The position numbers and the translations under genes were made by a program. DNA of 64,000 bases, from assembly GCA_019638275.1 (NCBI GenBank), contig JAHBUC010000003.1, positions 124,001 through 188,000 on the forward strand. The letters run 5' to 3'. The notes beneath the pieces are model-generated. The model saw nothing but the letters and a program-made list of their open reading frames with translations. It ran no database searches and was not told the origin of the DNA. The stretch comes from Cyclobacteriaceae bacterium. Lineage in GTDB: Bacteria; Bacteroidota; Bacteroidia; Cytophagales; Cyclobacteriaceae. The first letter of the stretch is position 1. The number at the start of each line of letters is the position of its first letter. This document shows positions 24,430-34,856 of the stretch, one piece after another.

Positions 24430-26289
24430 ATGTATCGACTGATTTTACTCTGCATTACCCTCCTTTCTGTCACTTTAATCTCCGCCCAGGACTACCGCTG
24501 GCAGCAACGTGCGGAATACACCATGGATGTACGGTTAGATGTAAAAACGCATAAAGTAACCGGCACTCAAAAGCTGGTGTACTACAACAACTCTCCCGAT
24601 ACCTTACATAAAGTTTACTACCACCTGTATTTCAATGCGTTTCAGCCGGGCAGCATGATGGATGTTCGCTCCAGAACCATAGCGGATCCGGATGGACGTG
24701 TTACCGACCGCATTTCAAAATTGAAAGGTGATGAAATCGGGTATCAACGGGTACAAAGTCTGAAACAAGATGGTAAGGACATCCACTACCATGTGGAAGG
24801 AACCATTTTAGAAGTAACACTGGCAAAGCCCATCCTACCCAAAGCAAAAACCACCTTCGATATGAAATTCGAATCGCAGGTACCGGTTCAGATCAGAAGA
24901 TCCGGAAGAAATAGCCGCGAAGGAATTGCCTATTCAATGACACAATGGTATCCGAAATTGGCTGAATATGATTTTCAGGGATGGCATGCCTATCAATACG
25001 TGGCGCGCGAGTTTCATGGCGTGTGGGGCGATTTCGATGTGAAGATTACGATAGATCCCACGTTTGTAATTGGCGGCACCGGTAAGCTACAAAACCCGGA
25101 TAAAATCAGGCATGGATACGAAAAAGCAGGAACAAAAGTATCACGACCTTCTGGTGAATTAACCTGGCATTTTCTTGCAAAGAATGTTACCGATTTCGCG
25201 TGGGCAGCTGACCCGGATTATGTTCATGAAATTGCGCTGGTGCCTGATGGGCCTGAAGTTCATTTCTTTTATCAGCCCGGAGAAAAAACGACTGAAAACT
25301 GGACGAAGCTGAAAGAATACACCGTGAAACACTTCCAGTTCATGAATAAAACGTTTGGAAAATATCCTTATGACATCTATTCGGTAATTCAGGGAGGTGA
25401 TGGCGGAATGGAATATGCGATGTGTACCTTGATTACAGGTGAACGTTCTCTTTCCAGTCTCGTGGGTGTTATGGCGCATGAAGTTTCGCATAGCTGGTAC
25501 CAAGGGGTGCTGGCTTCAAATGAATCCTTGTACGCCTGGTTTGATGAAGGTTTCACCGATTTTTCAGCTGACGAATCCATGGCCAGCATTCTCAATGAGC
25601 CGAACGATCATTCCGGAAGTTACAACGGGTATTTTGCGTTGGTAAGAAGCGGACTGCAAGAACCCATGAATCAGCACTCCGATCACTTTACGACCAACCG
25701 CGCTTACGGAACATCAGCCTACAGCATGGGCGCTGTGTTTTTACATCAACTGAAATACATTATCGGTGAAGCCAACTTTTATAAAGGCATGTTACGCTAC
25801 TACAACACGTGGAAGTTTCGTCATCCGGAGCCAATCGATTTCATCCGTGTAATGGAAAAAACTTCCGGCATGCAATTGAAATGGTATTTGAGTTATTGGG
25901 TAAATACCACCAAGCGGATTGATTACGGAATTAAAAATGTGTTGAGTGATACTGACGCCACATTCGTTACACTGGAGCGTGTTGGCGAGTTTCCGATGCC
26001 GATCGATTTACTGGTTACGTATGCCGATGGTACAACCGAGCTGTTCTACATCCCGATGAATGAAATGCTGGGCAATAAGCCTGCCGAAAGTACTACTCAA
26101 TCCCGTGTTGAGTTGGAAACCTGGCCTTGGGTAAACCCGACCTACACCTTAAAGATTAATAAACCGGTTAAATCCATATCCAAACTTGAAATTGATCCTT
26201 CCATGCGTATGGCCGACATAAACCGGAAGAATAACCTGATGGAGTTATCTGCCGAAATGAAAGCGTACGAAGATCCAACTCGAAAATAA
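24430..26289 (+). CDS. M1-family zinc metallopeptidase
   Basis: This 619-residue exported peptidase has a signal peptide ending near ISAQ. The N-terminal beta domain (YTMDVRLDVKTHKVTGTQKLVYYNN) is typical of M1 aminopeptidases. The catalytic site is MAHEVSHSWYQGVLASNESLYAWFDEGFTDF: HEVSH near residue 350, with the third zinc ligand in the WFDEG segment. GGDGGMEYAM occupies the GAMEN exopeptidase position in variant form. Probable job: cleaving peptides in the periplasm or at the surface. Confidence 0.92.
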   Translation: MYRLILLCITLLSVTLISAQDYRWQQRAEYTMDVRLDVKTHKVTGTQKLVYYNNSPDTLHKVYYHLYFNAFQPGSMMDVRSRTIADPDGRVTDRISKLKGDEIGYQRVQSLKQDGKDIHYHVEGTILEVTLAKPILPKAKTTFDMKFESQVPVQIRRSGRNSREGIAYSMTQWYPKLAEYDFQGWHAYQYVAREFHGVWGDFDVKITIDPTFVIGGTGKLQNPDKIRHGYEKAGTKVSRPSGELTWHFLAKNVTDFAWAADPDYVHEIALVPDGPEVHFFYQPGEKTTENWTKLKEYTVKHFQFMNKTFGKYPYDIYSVIQGGDGGMEYAMCTLITGERSLSSLVGVMAHEVSHSWYQGVLASNESLYAWFDEGFTDFSADESMASILNEPNDHSGSYNGYFALVRSGLQEPMNQHSDHFTTNRAYGTSAYSMGAVFLHQLKYIIGEANFYKGMLRYYNTWKFRHPEPIDFIRVMEKTSGMQLKWYLSYWVNTTKRIDYGIKNVLSDTDATFVTLERVGEFPMPIDLLVTYADGTTELFYIPMNEMLGNKPAESTTQSRVELETWPWVNPTYTLKINKPVKSISKLEIDPSMRMADINRKNNLMELSAEMKAYEDPTRK

Positions 26290-26300
26290 CCTGACGTTAG

Positions 26301-28331
<2,031 letters not shown>

Positions 28332-28337
28332 GGGGCA

Positions 28338-28844
28338 ATGAAAATGAGTTTTCTGAACATCCGAACCAAGTCACAACTCAAAAAGAACAAAACCGTTCGG
28401 GCTTCCATCCCCTATACCCAGGTGCAGACTGTAGGTGTTCTGTTCAGCATTGAAGACAAGAAGAAGCACGATGAAATCAAAGATTTCATTCACCGCCTTG
28501 AACGCGATGGAAAAAAGGTGAAAGTGATCGCCTACCTCCCACCCAACAAAGACAATTACGAGTTTCTGTTTGATTTCTTCACCCAGAAGGAAATCTCCTT
28601 TTGGGGTGCCTTCACCTCCGAAACGGCTGTAAAATTCTTCAACACCCCTTTCGACTACCTGTATTACCTCGATACCAAACCCAATCCCATGATGTTGAAT
28701 ATACTGGCCCGCAGCAAAGCACGCTGCCGCATGGGCGGATATTGGGATAGCGGTAAACCCTATTTTGAATTCATGCTCAGCGAAACCTCCACGACCAGAA
28801 ACCTGATCGATGGCATATACAAATACTCAACACAATTAAAGTAA
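28338..28844 (+). CDS. Conserved hypothetical protein of the DUF6913 type
   Basis: This 168-residue protein lies between ligA (6 nt) and dapA (2 nt). It is basic and soluble, with no signal peptide. The pattern (VGVLFSIEDKKKHDEI, FTQKEISFWGAF, NTPFDYLYYLDTKPNPMMLNILARSKARCRMG) is familiar from small Bacteroidota proteins encoded beside dapA and ligA, which I place only tentatively as DUF6913. No catalytic motif is visible. Confidence 0.7.
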   Translation: MKMSFLNIRTKSQLKKNKTVRASIPYTQVQTVGVLFSIEDKKKHDEIKDFIHRLERDGKKVKVIAYLPPNKDNYEFLFDFFTQKEISFWGAFTSETAVKFFNTPFDYLYYLDTKPNPMMLNILARSKARCRMGGYWDSGKPYFEFMLSETSTTRNLIDGIYKYSTQLK

Positions 28845-28846
28845 TC

Positions 28847-29731
28847 ATGAAAAAATTCTACGGAACCGGTGTTGCGCTTGTAACCCCTTTCGATTCAACG
28901 GGCGCTATTGATTATAAGTCGTTAAAAAAGCTGTTAACGCATACTGCTAAAGGGGTAGACTACTATGTGGTGATGGGCACTACCGGTGAATCCGTAACCG
29001 TTTCTTCCGCTGAAAAGCAGGAAGTGCTGAATTTTGTCAAGAAAAACAACACCGCCAAACTACCTATTGTGTATGGCATTGGCGGCAACAACACACAAGC
29101 TGTGCTGGATACTATTCGCAATACAGATTTAACAGGCGTTGATGCCATCCTGTCGGTGAGTCCGTATTATAATAAACCCTCACAGGAAGGCATTTATCAG
29201 CACTTTAAAATGATCGCTGATGCATCTCCGCTACCCATCATTCTGTACAACGTTCCGGGCCGTACGGCATCAAACCTTACAGCTGAAACCACATTACGAC
29301 TGGCCGCACATAAAAATATCATCGGTATTAAGGAAGCTTCTGGAAACCTGGAGCAGTGCATGCGCATTGCCAAATCGATGCCGAAAGATTTTCTGCTTAT
29401 TTCAGGAGATGATTTGCTGACCGTTCCGCTTTACGCAATTGGCGGAAAAGGTGTGATTTCTGTTTTGGCAAATGCCTTGCCAATCCCTTTTAAAAAAATG
29501 AAGGAATTCGCCTTTGCGGATAACTACCAAAAGGCCAGTCTGCACCAGTTTTCATTGCTGGAAATAAACGGGCCGATGTATGAGGAAAGTAATCCGGTGG
29601 GGATCAAGCAGCTATTAAGCGAATTAGGAGTTTGTGGGAATCATGTGCGGTTGCCATTGATACCCGCTTCAGAAGGATTGAAAAAGAAAATCACCAAAGC
29701 TTACGAAGGTTTCAAAAACAGAAAAGGATAA
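28847..29731 (+). CDS. dapA: 4-hydroxy-tetrahydrodipicolinate synthase
   Basis: This 294-residue aldolase-type enzyme condenses pyruvate with aspartate semialdehyde in the lysine/diaminopimelate pathway. Signatures: MGTTGESVTVS, the Tyr-containing ILYNVPGRTASN, and the Schiff-base lysine in IIGIKEASGNLEQ. GDDLLTVPLYAIGGKGVISVLAN is also typical. It supplies peptidoglycan precursors. It starts 2 nt after the preceding gene. Confidence 0.96.
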   Translation: MKKFYGTGVALVTPFDSTGAIDYKSLKKLLTHTAKGVDYYVVMGTTGESVTVSSAEKQEVLNFVKKNNTAKLPIVYGIGGNNTQAVLDTIRNTDLTGVDAILSVSPYYNKPSQEGIYQHFKMIADASPLPIILYNVPGRTASNLTAETTLRLAAHKNIIGIKEASGNLEQCMRIAKSMPKDFLLISGDDLLTVPLYAIGGKGVISVLANALPIPFKKMKEFAFADNYQKASLHQFSLLEINGPMYEESNPVGIKQLLSELGVCGNHVRLPLIPASEGLKKKITKAYEGFKNRKG

Positions 29732-29734
29732 CCT
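29720..29734. repeat. Direct repeat copy 1 (15 nt)
   Basis: AGAAAAGGATAACCT overlaps the end of dapA. An identical 15-mer occurs at 30300-30314. The two copies flank the AT-rich broken gene at 29779-30257. In both places the repeat is followed by a partner (ATCCTTT) that allows a hairpin. Confidence 0.5.
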
Positions 29735-29778
29735 GAAAAGTCATCCTTTCAAGGTAGGAACCAATGATTATGGGGAAA

Positions 29779-30257
29779 TTAACACTCCCGACATAAATTT
29801 ATTTTTATAATTCGTTTAAGGTTAGCACTCCTGAACAGCTTAATTTGAGTACTATCAGTGTTTATGCAAATACTATCACCTACTTCATATAAATTCACAG
29901 CATCCACTTCAAACTGTGCCACCTCATTTTCAATTTTTACAAGAAAATCAATCTTATAATCAAGCCCTAATTCACTACGTAGTTTCGACTCTCTCTGGAT
30001 ATCCAGGCTGTTTAATCCACTTTTTATAAGACAATCAATAGTGCCAAATCCCCATTTCTGATAATACGGATTAACAGCAACAACTTTTCCGCAGATATCG
30101 TAATCCAGTTCAGCAATAAACATGGATTCAACATTGTCAAAATGCACCTCAGTCCTATTGATAGCCATCCTATAGGCCCAATCCTATAGGCCCAAAAAGA
30201 AATCCCGGAAATCAATAGAAATGCAATTAAAAAATACGAATAGAAAGGAAGTTTCAT
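29779..30257 (-). pseudogene. Small membrane/secreted protein gene split by a 14-bp tandem duplication
   Basis: Two overlapping minus-strand frames belong to one gene. The first (start 30257) encodes a hydrophobic N-terminus (FYSYFLIAFLLISGISFWAYR) and then runs out of frame. The second (ATG at 30168 to 29779) encodes 129 residues with no signal. Between them ATCCTATAGGCCCA is repeated in tandem (30167-30194). Removing one copy joins the frames into a 154-residue protein with an N-terminal signal or membrane anchor and a soluble beta-rich part (VEFD…GDSICINTDSTQIKLF). The family is unknown. The gene is AT-rich and lies between two 15-nt direct repeats. Confidence 0.7.
30167..30194. repeat. 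Perfect 14-bp tandem duplication causing a frameshift
   Basis: ATCCTATAGGCCCA occurs twice back to back (30167-30180 and 30181-30194). Fourteen is not a multiple of three, so the second copy shifts the reading frame of the gene on the minus strand. Loss of one copy by slippage would restore it. Confidence 0.9.
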
Positions 30258-30294
30258 TTCGATTGAATGATTGAAAATACCTACCTAAGTTCAC

Positions 30295-30330
30295 AAAAAA
30301 GAAAAGGATAACCTAAAGGCTATCCTTTTC
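30295..30330 (-). terminator. Rho-independent terminator of the Hc1 gene
   Basis: GAAAAGGATA (30301-30310) and TATCCTTTTC (30321-30330) pair perfectly over 10 bp. On the minus strand the stem is followed by TTTTTT (30300-30295). It lies 27 nt past the Hc1 stop. Its left part is copy 2 of the 15-nt direct repeat (30300-30314). Confidence 0.85.
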
Positions 30331-30357
30331 CACAATAATCTATAAAGGAATAAATCC

Positions 30358-30537
30358 TTAAGAAGCTTTGTTCTTCAGGTCCTGAACCTCTGACCTGATC
30401 AACTGAGCCATGTTTTTAAGCTCCTGCATACCTTTTCTCAGGCGGGTACCGGCTGCGCTATTGCCCTTAGCGTAGAACTTGTCAGCATCACCTTCTAACG
30501 AAGCAATGAGGTTTTTGAGGTCATTGAATTTTTGCAT
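30358..30537 (-). CDS. Hc1-family histone H1-like protein (59 residues)
   Basis: The frame encodes 59 residues, starting MQKFNDLKNLIASLEG and ending LIRSEVQDLKNKAS. It is predicted to be a two-helix coiled protein with a basic middle (GTRLRKGMQELKNM). This matches the short Hc1/histone H1-like proteins of Cytophagales and Flavobacteriia, which are thought to bind DNA in the nucleoid. Unlike chlamydial Hc1 it lacks the Lys/Ala-rich tail. A strong terminator follows. Such a dense helical composition and a conserved-looking start make a chance frame unlikely. Confidence 0.85.
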   Translation of the reverse strand: MQKFNDLKNLIASLEGDADKFYAKGNSAAGTRLRKGMQELKNMAQLIRSEVQDLKNKAS

Positions 30538-30623
30538 TTTCTATGAGTTTAAGAGTTACGAGTTAAAATTCTATTGCCAATTTAACTAAAAACCTTAAAA
30601 ATCAAGCCGAAAAGGCATTTTTT

Positions 30624-31877
30624 TTAAACCTTGGTTACGGCAACCAGTTCCTCGTTGCGGTAAAATCCGCTATCCAGCTTCTCTTTCAGCACTGAAAACG
30701 CGGTTAACGTACGCTCCACATCCTCCATGGTATGCACCGCAGTAGGGATTATCCTGAACATGATAACATCCTTAGGCACAACGGGATATATAACCACAGA
30801 GCAGAAAATATTGAAGTTCTCGCGAAGGTCCATAGCCATGTTAGCAGCCTCACCAACACCTCCTTTGAAGAGCACCGGTGTAACCGGAGAAGTGGTGGTG
30901 CCAATATTGAATCCACGCTCCTTTAACCCGTTCTGCATGGCATTTACAATCTTCCAAAGGTTTTCCTTCAGCTCCGGGCGGGTGCGCAGTAATTCCAAAC
31001 GTTTGATGGCGCCAATAACCAGGGGCATCGGCAAGCTCTTCGCATAGATTTGCGAACGCATGGAATAACGCAAAAATTTAATGATGCGGGCATCGCCACC
31101 TACAAAGGCACCAATGCTGGCCATCGATTTGGCAAAGGTTGAGAAGTACAGGTCGATTTGATCCTGAACGCCTTGCTCCTCACCTGTTCCGGCACCGGTT
31201 TTACCCATGGTTCCAAAGCCGTGTGCATCATCCACAAATAGTCTGAAATTGTATTTCTTCTTCAGCTCAACAACGCCTTTCAGGTTGCCTTGCTTACCCG
31301 ACATTCCAAAAACGCCTTCGGTAATAACCAAGATACCACCACCTGTTTCGTTGGCAAGCTTGGTAGCACGCTGCAACTGCTTATCCAGGCTTTCCATATC
31401 GTTATGCTGATACACAAAGCGCTTGCCCATGTGCAGGCGAACACCGTCAATAATACAGGCATGCGACTCCGCATCGTATACGATCACATCTTTACGATCA
31501 ACGATAGCATCAATGATTGACACCACACCCTGGTAGCCGTAATTTAACAGCATTACATCCTGCTTGCCGACAAACTCAGCGAGTTGTTTTTCCAAGGCAA
31601 TGTGATGGACCGAGTTACCCGACATCATACGGGCGCCCATGGGATGCCCCATGCCGTATTGAGCTGCGGCTTCGGCATCCGACTTTCGAACTTCAGGGTG
31701 GTTGGCTAAACCGAGGTAATTGTTCAGACTCCAGTTCAGCACATCTTTCCCGTTAAACTTCATGTGCGGACCGATATCGCCCTCCAGTTTGGGGAAAAAG
31801 AAGTAATCGTCAGGTAAATGCGAGTATTTGGCCAGCGGACCGGCTTCCATCTTAAGCTTTTCAAATAAGTCGACCAT
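30624..31877 (-). CDS. Alpha-oxoamine synthase family enzyme (KBL/serine palmitoyltransferase-like)
   Basis: This PLP enzyme is 417 residues from the ATG at 31877. The 27 codons upstream are noncoding and contain the promoter. It condenses an amino acid with an acyl thioester. Motifs: SLNNYLGLANHPEV, GMGARMMSGN-like GHPMGARMMSGNSVHH, LFVDDAHGFGTMG, and the PLP lysine in YFSTFAKSMASIGAF. Candidates are 2-amino-3-ketobutyrate CoA ligase, serine palmitoyltransferase (sphingolipids) or cysteate acyltransferase (sulfonolipids, known in Cytophagales). Sequence reading alone does not decide. The N-terminal extension before the fold (MVDLFEKLKMEAGPLAKYS) resembles Bacteroidota lipid-type members. Confidence 0.88.
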   Translation of the reverse strand: MVDLFEKLKMEAGPLAKYSHLPDDYFFFPKLEGDIGPHMKFNGKDVLNWSLNNYLGLANHPEVRKSDAEAAAQYGMGHPMGARMMSGNSVHHIALEKQLAEFVGKQDVMLLNYGYQGVVSIIDAIVDRKDVIVYDAESHACIIDGVRLHMGKRFVYQHNDMESLDKQLQRATKLANETGGGILVITEGVFGMSGKQGNLKGVVELKKKYNFRLFVDDAHGFGTMGKTGAGTGEEQGVQDQIDLYFSTFAKSMASIGAFVGGDARIIKFLRYSMRSQIYAKSLPMPLVIGAIKRLELLRTRPELKENLWKIVNAMQNGLKERGFNIGTTTSPVTPVLFKGGVGEAANMAMDLRENFNIFCSVVIYPVVPKDVIMFRIIPTAVHTMEDVERTLTAFSVLKEKLDSGFYRNEELVAVTKV

Positions 31878-31904
31878 TGCGTGTTTCTTGGTTAAAAATT
31901 GCGG

Positions 31905-31933
31905 CAAAAATAACGAAAAATGCGCATAGACAA
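31905..31933 (-). promoter_or_regulatory. Predicted promoter of the alpha-oxoamine synthase gene
   Basis: The minus strand reads TTG (31933-31931), 18 nt, then TATTTTTG (31912-31905). Both elements and the spacing fit the Bacteroidota housekeeping promoter. The -7 box is 28 nt from the ATG at 31877, which supports that start. Confidence 0.55.
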
Positions 31934-31971
31934 GTCCACAATTCATTAAGCCCTTCAATTATTCTTGGGGG

Positions 31972-32002
31972 TTGGCCTAACGCCATTTATTGATTAGCAT
32001 TG
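31972..32002 (+). promoter_or_regulatory. Predicted promoter of the biotin carboxylase gene
   Basis: TTG (31972-31974), a 20-nt spacer and TAGCATTG (31995-32002, one mismatch to TAnnTTTG) lie 17 nt before the ATG at 32019. It is divergent from the promoter at 31905-31933. Confidence 0.35.
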
Positions 32003-32018
32003 CATTTTGAGCGATTTC

Positions 32019-33518
32019 ATGGGAAAAATTAAGAAGTTACTAGTCGCCAATCGGGGCGAAATTGCCTTGCGCATCATGCGCAGTGCACGCGAAATGGGTA
32101 TTAAAACGGTGGCGGTTTTCAGTGAAGCCGACCGGAATGCTTTGCACGTGCGGTTTGCTGATGAAGCCGTGTGTATCGGCCCTCCGCCTTCAAGTGAATC
32201 TTACCTGAAGATGGATACCCTGATTGAGGTGGCCAAGCAAACAAAAGCCGATGCGATTCACCCCGGCTATGGTTTTTTATCTGAGAATGAAGACTTCGCC
32301 CTTAAAGTAGAAAAAGCAGGATTGATATTCATTGGCCCTTCTGCGAAATCAATAGAGTTAATGGGCAGCAAACTGGCTGCGAAAGATGCTGTAGCCAAGT
32401 TTAATGTTCCGCTTGTGCCGGGAACGTCCGAACCCATTGATGATGTAAACAAGGCCAGAAAAATAGCGAAAGAGATTGGCTACCCGATTCTGATCAAGGC
32501 CAGTGCCGGTGGTGGTGGTAAGGGCATGCGCATTGTAGAGCATGATGGAGAATTTCAGGAGCAGATGGAGCGCGCGGTAAGCGAAGCCACCTCTGCTTTT
32601 GGCGATGGCTCAGTATTCATAGAGAAATATGTGACGCAGCCGCGTCACATTGAATTCCAGATTTTTGGCGATAAGCATGGAAATGTGATTCACCTATTTG
32701 AACGCGAGTGCTCCATTCAGCGCAGGCACCAGAAAGTTGTGGAAGAAGCCCCTTCATCGGTATTAACACCTGAATTACGAGAAGCGATGGGTGAAGCAGC
32801 CGTGAATGTGGCGCGTTCATGCAATTACTATGGTGCAGGCACAGTAGAATTTATCCTGGATGAAAAATTGAATTTCTATTTTCTGGAGATGAACACCCGT
32901 CTGCAGGTGGAGCATCCGGTTACGGAAATGGTTACGGGTATTGATCTGGTGAAATTACAGATCAGAATTGCTGAAGGTGAAAAGCTTCCCTTTGCGCAAA
33001 ACGATTTACGTCTGCATGGTCATGCCATTGAAGTGCGTGTGTATGCTGAAGATCCGGCCAATAACTTTCTACCCGATATCGGAACATTAAAAACGTATCA
33101 GCGGCCTCAAGGCAATGGCATACGCGTAGATGACGGCTTTGAACAAGGCATGAGTATTCCGTTCTATTACGATCCGATGATTGCCAAATTGATCTGCCAT
33201 GCCGAAACACGCGAGTTAGCCATGGACAAAACGATCAGGGCGATTGAGGAATATGAAATTACCGGAGTTGAGACAACACTGGGCTTTTGCAAATACGTGA
33301 TGCAACACGAAGCATTCCGTAGTGGGAATTTCGATACGAAGTTTGTAGAAAAGTATTTTAAGCCTGAGGTTCTGAATGCAGTTCCTGAACCTGATGAAGA
33401 ATTGTTGGCTGCAATTCTTAGCACACGCTTGGCTAAACCAACTTCAGCCAACGCATCAACTCATACAACCACTGCTACAGAAAGCAAATGGAAAAAGAAC
33501 CGACTTGCCCGTAAATAG
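32019..33518 (+). CDS. accC: Biotin carboxylase subunit (AccC-type)
   Basis: This ATP-grasp enzyme carboxylates the biotin of a carrier protein, the first half-reaction of acyl-CoA carboxylases. It is 499 residues from the ATG at 32019. KKLLVANRGEIALRIMRSARE, the glycine loop KASAGGGGKGMRI, HIEFQIFGD, ECSIQRRHQKV and EMNTRLQVEHPVTE are all present. The enzyme core ends near residue 450. A C-terminal tail of about 45 residues is Ser/Thr/Ala-rich and ends in basic residues. No accB lies next to it, so it may serve acetyl-CoA carboxylase or another acyl-CoA carboxylase encoded elsewhere. Confidence 0.93.
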   Translation: MGKIKKLLVANRGEIALRIMRSAREMGIKTVAVFSEADRNALHVRFADEAVCIGPPPSSESYLKMDTLIEVAKQTKADAIHPGYGFLSENEDFALKVEKAGLIFIGPSAKSIELMGSKLAAKDAVAKFNVPLVPGTSEPIDDVNKARKIAKEIGYPILIKASAGGGGKGMRIVEHDGEFQEQMERAVSEATSAFGDGSVFIEKYVTQPRHIEFQIFGDKHGNVIHLFERECSIQRRHQKVVEEAPSSVLTPELREAMGEAAVNVARSCNYYGAGTVEFILDEKLNFYFLEMNTRLQVEHPVTEMVTGIDLVKLQIRIAEGEKLPFAQNDLRLHGHAIEVRVYAEDPANNFLPDIGTLKTYQRPQGNGIRVDDGFEQGMSIPFYYDPMIAKLICHAETRELAMDKTIRAIEEYEITGVETTLGFCKYVMQHEAFRSGNFDTKFVEKYFKPEVLNAVPEPDEELLAAILSTRLAKPTSANASTHTTTATESKWKKNRLARK

Positions 33519-33542
33519 TTAACCACACCTAAGCAAATAATA

Positions 33543-34838
33543 GTGGCTGAAATAAAACCCATTCGCGCCTGGCGTTACAACCCGGAGTTAACAAAAGATA
33601 TTGAGTCATTAACCTCACCGCTTTTTGATGTTGTTTCGGAAAAGCAACGCAAAAAACTGTATCAAAATCCGTACAACAGCATACACCTTTCGGTGCCCCG
33701 TGTTACCTCTGAAGATGCAAATAATTTACTGAACCGTTGGAAAGCAGAAGGCGTAGTGATTCAGGATAATTTGCCTGCCATCTATGTGTATTATCAATAC
33801 TTTAAACTGGCTGGCTCACCGCGTGAATATTGCCGTAAAGGTTTTGTTTGCCACATCCGTACATATGATTGGGATGAGGGCGTAATTCTTCGTCATGAAA
33901 ACACGATTCCAAAAGCGGTGAACGATCGGGTTGAACTGCTTGAAAAAACACAACTTCATGCCAGCGCTACCCATGGGCTGTATACCGATGACCAACATCA
34001 GCTTGAGACGCTCATGGATGAGGCCATTCAATTTCCGATTTATGAAACGGAAGATTACCAGGGCGTTCGTGATGCACTGGCCGTCATCCATGATGCGGCT
34101 GCCATCCGTAAGTTTATGGATGTGATCCGTGAAAAGAAAATCATACTCGCAGATGGACATCACCGCTATGAGGGATCGTTACTGCTCAAACACAAAATGC
34201 AGCGCAATAACCCAAATCATACCGGAAAGGAAGGGTACAACTTTCACTTAATGTACCTGACAAACACGGAATCGGATGACCTGCGGATACTTCCAACGCA
34301 CCGTTTAATAAACGGACTGTCAAATCTGGATGAAAGAGTGATCCTTAAAAAACTAGAGGAAGACTTTATCATTAAGCCCGTTGAAGATGCTGACACCTTA
34401 AATGAAATCATCCTGGGTAAACCGTGGGCATTCGGGTTGATGTTTCCGGAAAACAACTACAAAGTTCGCTTGAAACCAGAAGCCCTTTCGCGAATGCCGT
34501 GGCCATTTCCTGAAGTAGTAAAACGACTTGACCTTACCGTGATGCATTACTTCATCATAGAAAAAGCCCTGGGAATTGCGGGTAAGGATCAGCGACAGAG
34601 TGAGCAGATTCAATTTGACCGAAGTTTCTCTGATTGTCTTCAGAAGGTATTGAAAGGAGAAGCACATCTGGCCATTATCACTAACGAAGTGTCCATTGAA
34701 GATGTCAAGAAAGTATGCGCCAGTGGCGCTACCATGCCTCAAAAATCAACCTATTTTTATCCGAAGGTGATTTGTGGGTTTTTGTTTAGCTCTATTAAAG
34801 AAGGCGAGTTCAGAACTCCGGAATACTCGCCATTTTAA
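33543..34838 (+). CDS. DUF1015-family protein
   Basis: This 431-residue soluble protein begins with GTG at 33543: the N-terminus AEIKPIRAWRYNPELTKDIESLTSPLFDVV is the start typical of DUF1015 proteins and no ATG precedes it. DGHHRYEGSLLLKHKMQ is the most recognisable motif. Family members are widespread but lack a settled biochemical role, and an enzymatic function has been guessed from the HHRY motif. It lies 24 nt after accC on the same strand. Confidence 0.88.
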   Translation: MAEIKPIRAWRYNPELTKDIESLTSPLFDVVSEKQRKKLYQNPYNSIHLSVPRVTSEDANNLLNRWKAEGVVIQDNLPAIYVYYQYFKLAGSPREYCRKGFVCHIRTYDWDEGVILRHENTIPKAVNDRVELLEKTQLHASATHGLYTDDQHQLETLMDEAIQFPIYETEDYQGVRDALAVIHDAAAIRKFMDVIREKKIILADGHHRYEGSLLLKHKMQRNNPNHTGKEGYNFHLMYLTNTESDDLRILPTHRLINGLSNLDERVILKKLEEDFIIKPVEDADTLNEIILGKPWAFGLMFPENNYKVRLKPEALSRMPWPFPEVVKRLDLTVMHYFIIEKALGIAGKDQRQSEQIQFDRSFSDCLQKVLKGEAHLAIITNEVSIEDVKKVCASGATMPQKSTYFYPKVICGFLFSSIKEGEFRTPEYSPF

Positions 34839-34845
34839 TTTTTGT

Positions 34846-34853
34846 TAACTTTG
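34846..34853 (+). promoter_or_regulatory. Predicted -7 element directly before the antitoxin start
   Basis: TAACTTTG is an exact TAnnTTTG match and ends only 3 nt before the antitoxin ATG. If used, the transcript would begin at or near the start codon (leaderless). Confidence 0.35.
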
Positions 34854-34856
34854 AGT

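Noticed and set aside
29723..29749. Terminator directly after dapA
   Set aside because: AAAGGAT and ATCCTTT pair over only 7 bp with no T-run, so I keep it only as part of the 15-nt repeat observation.
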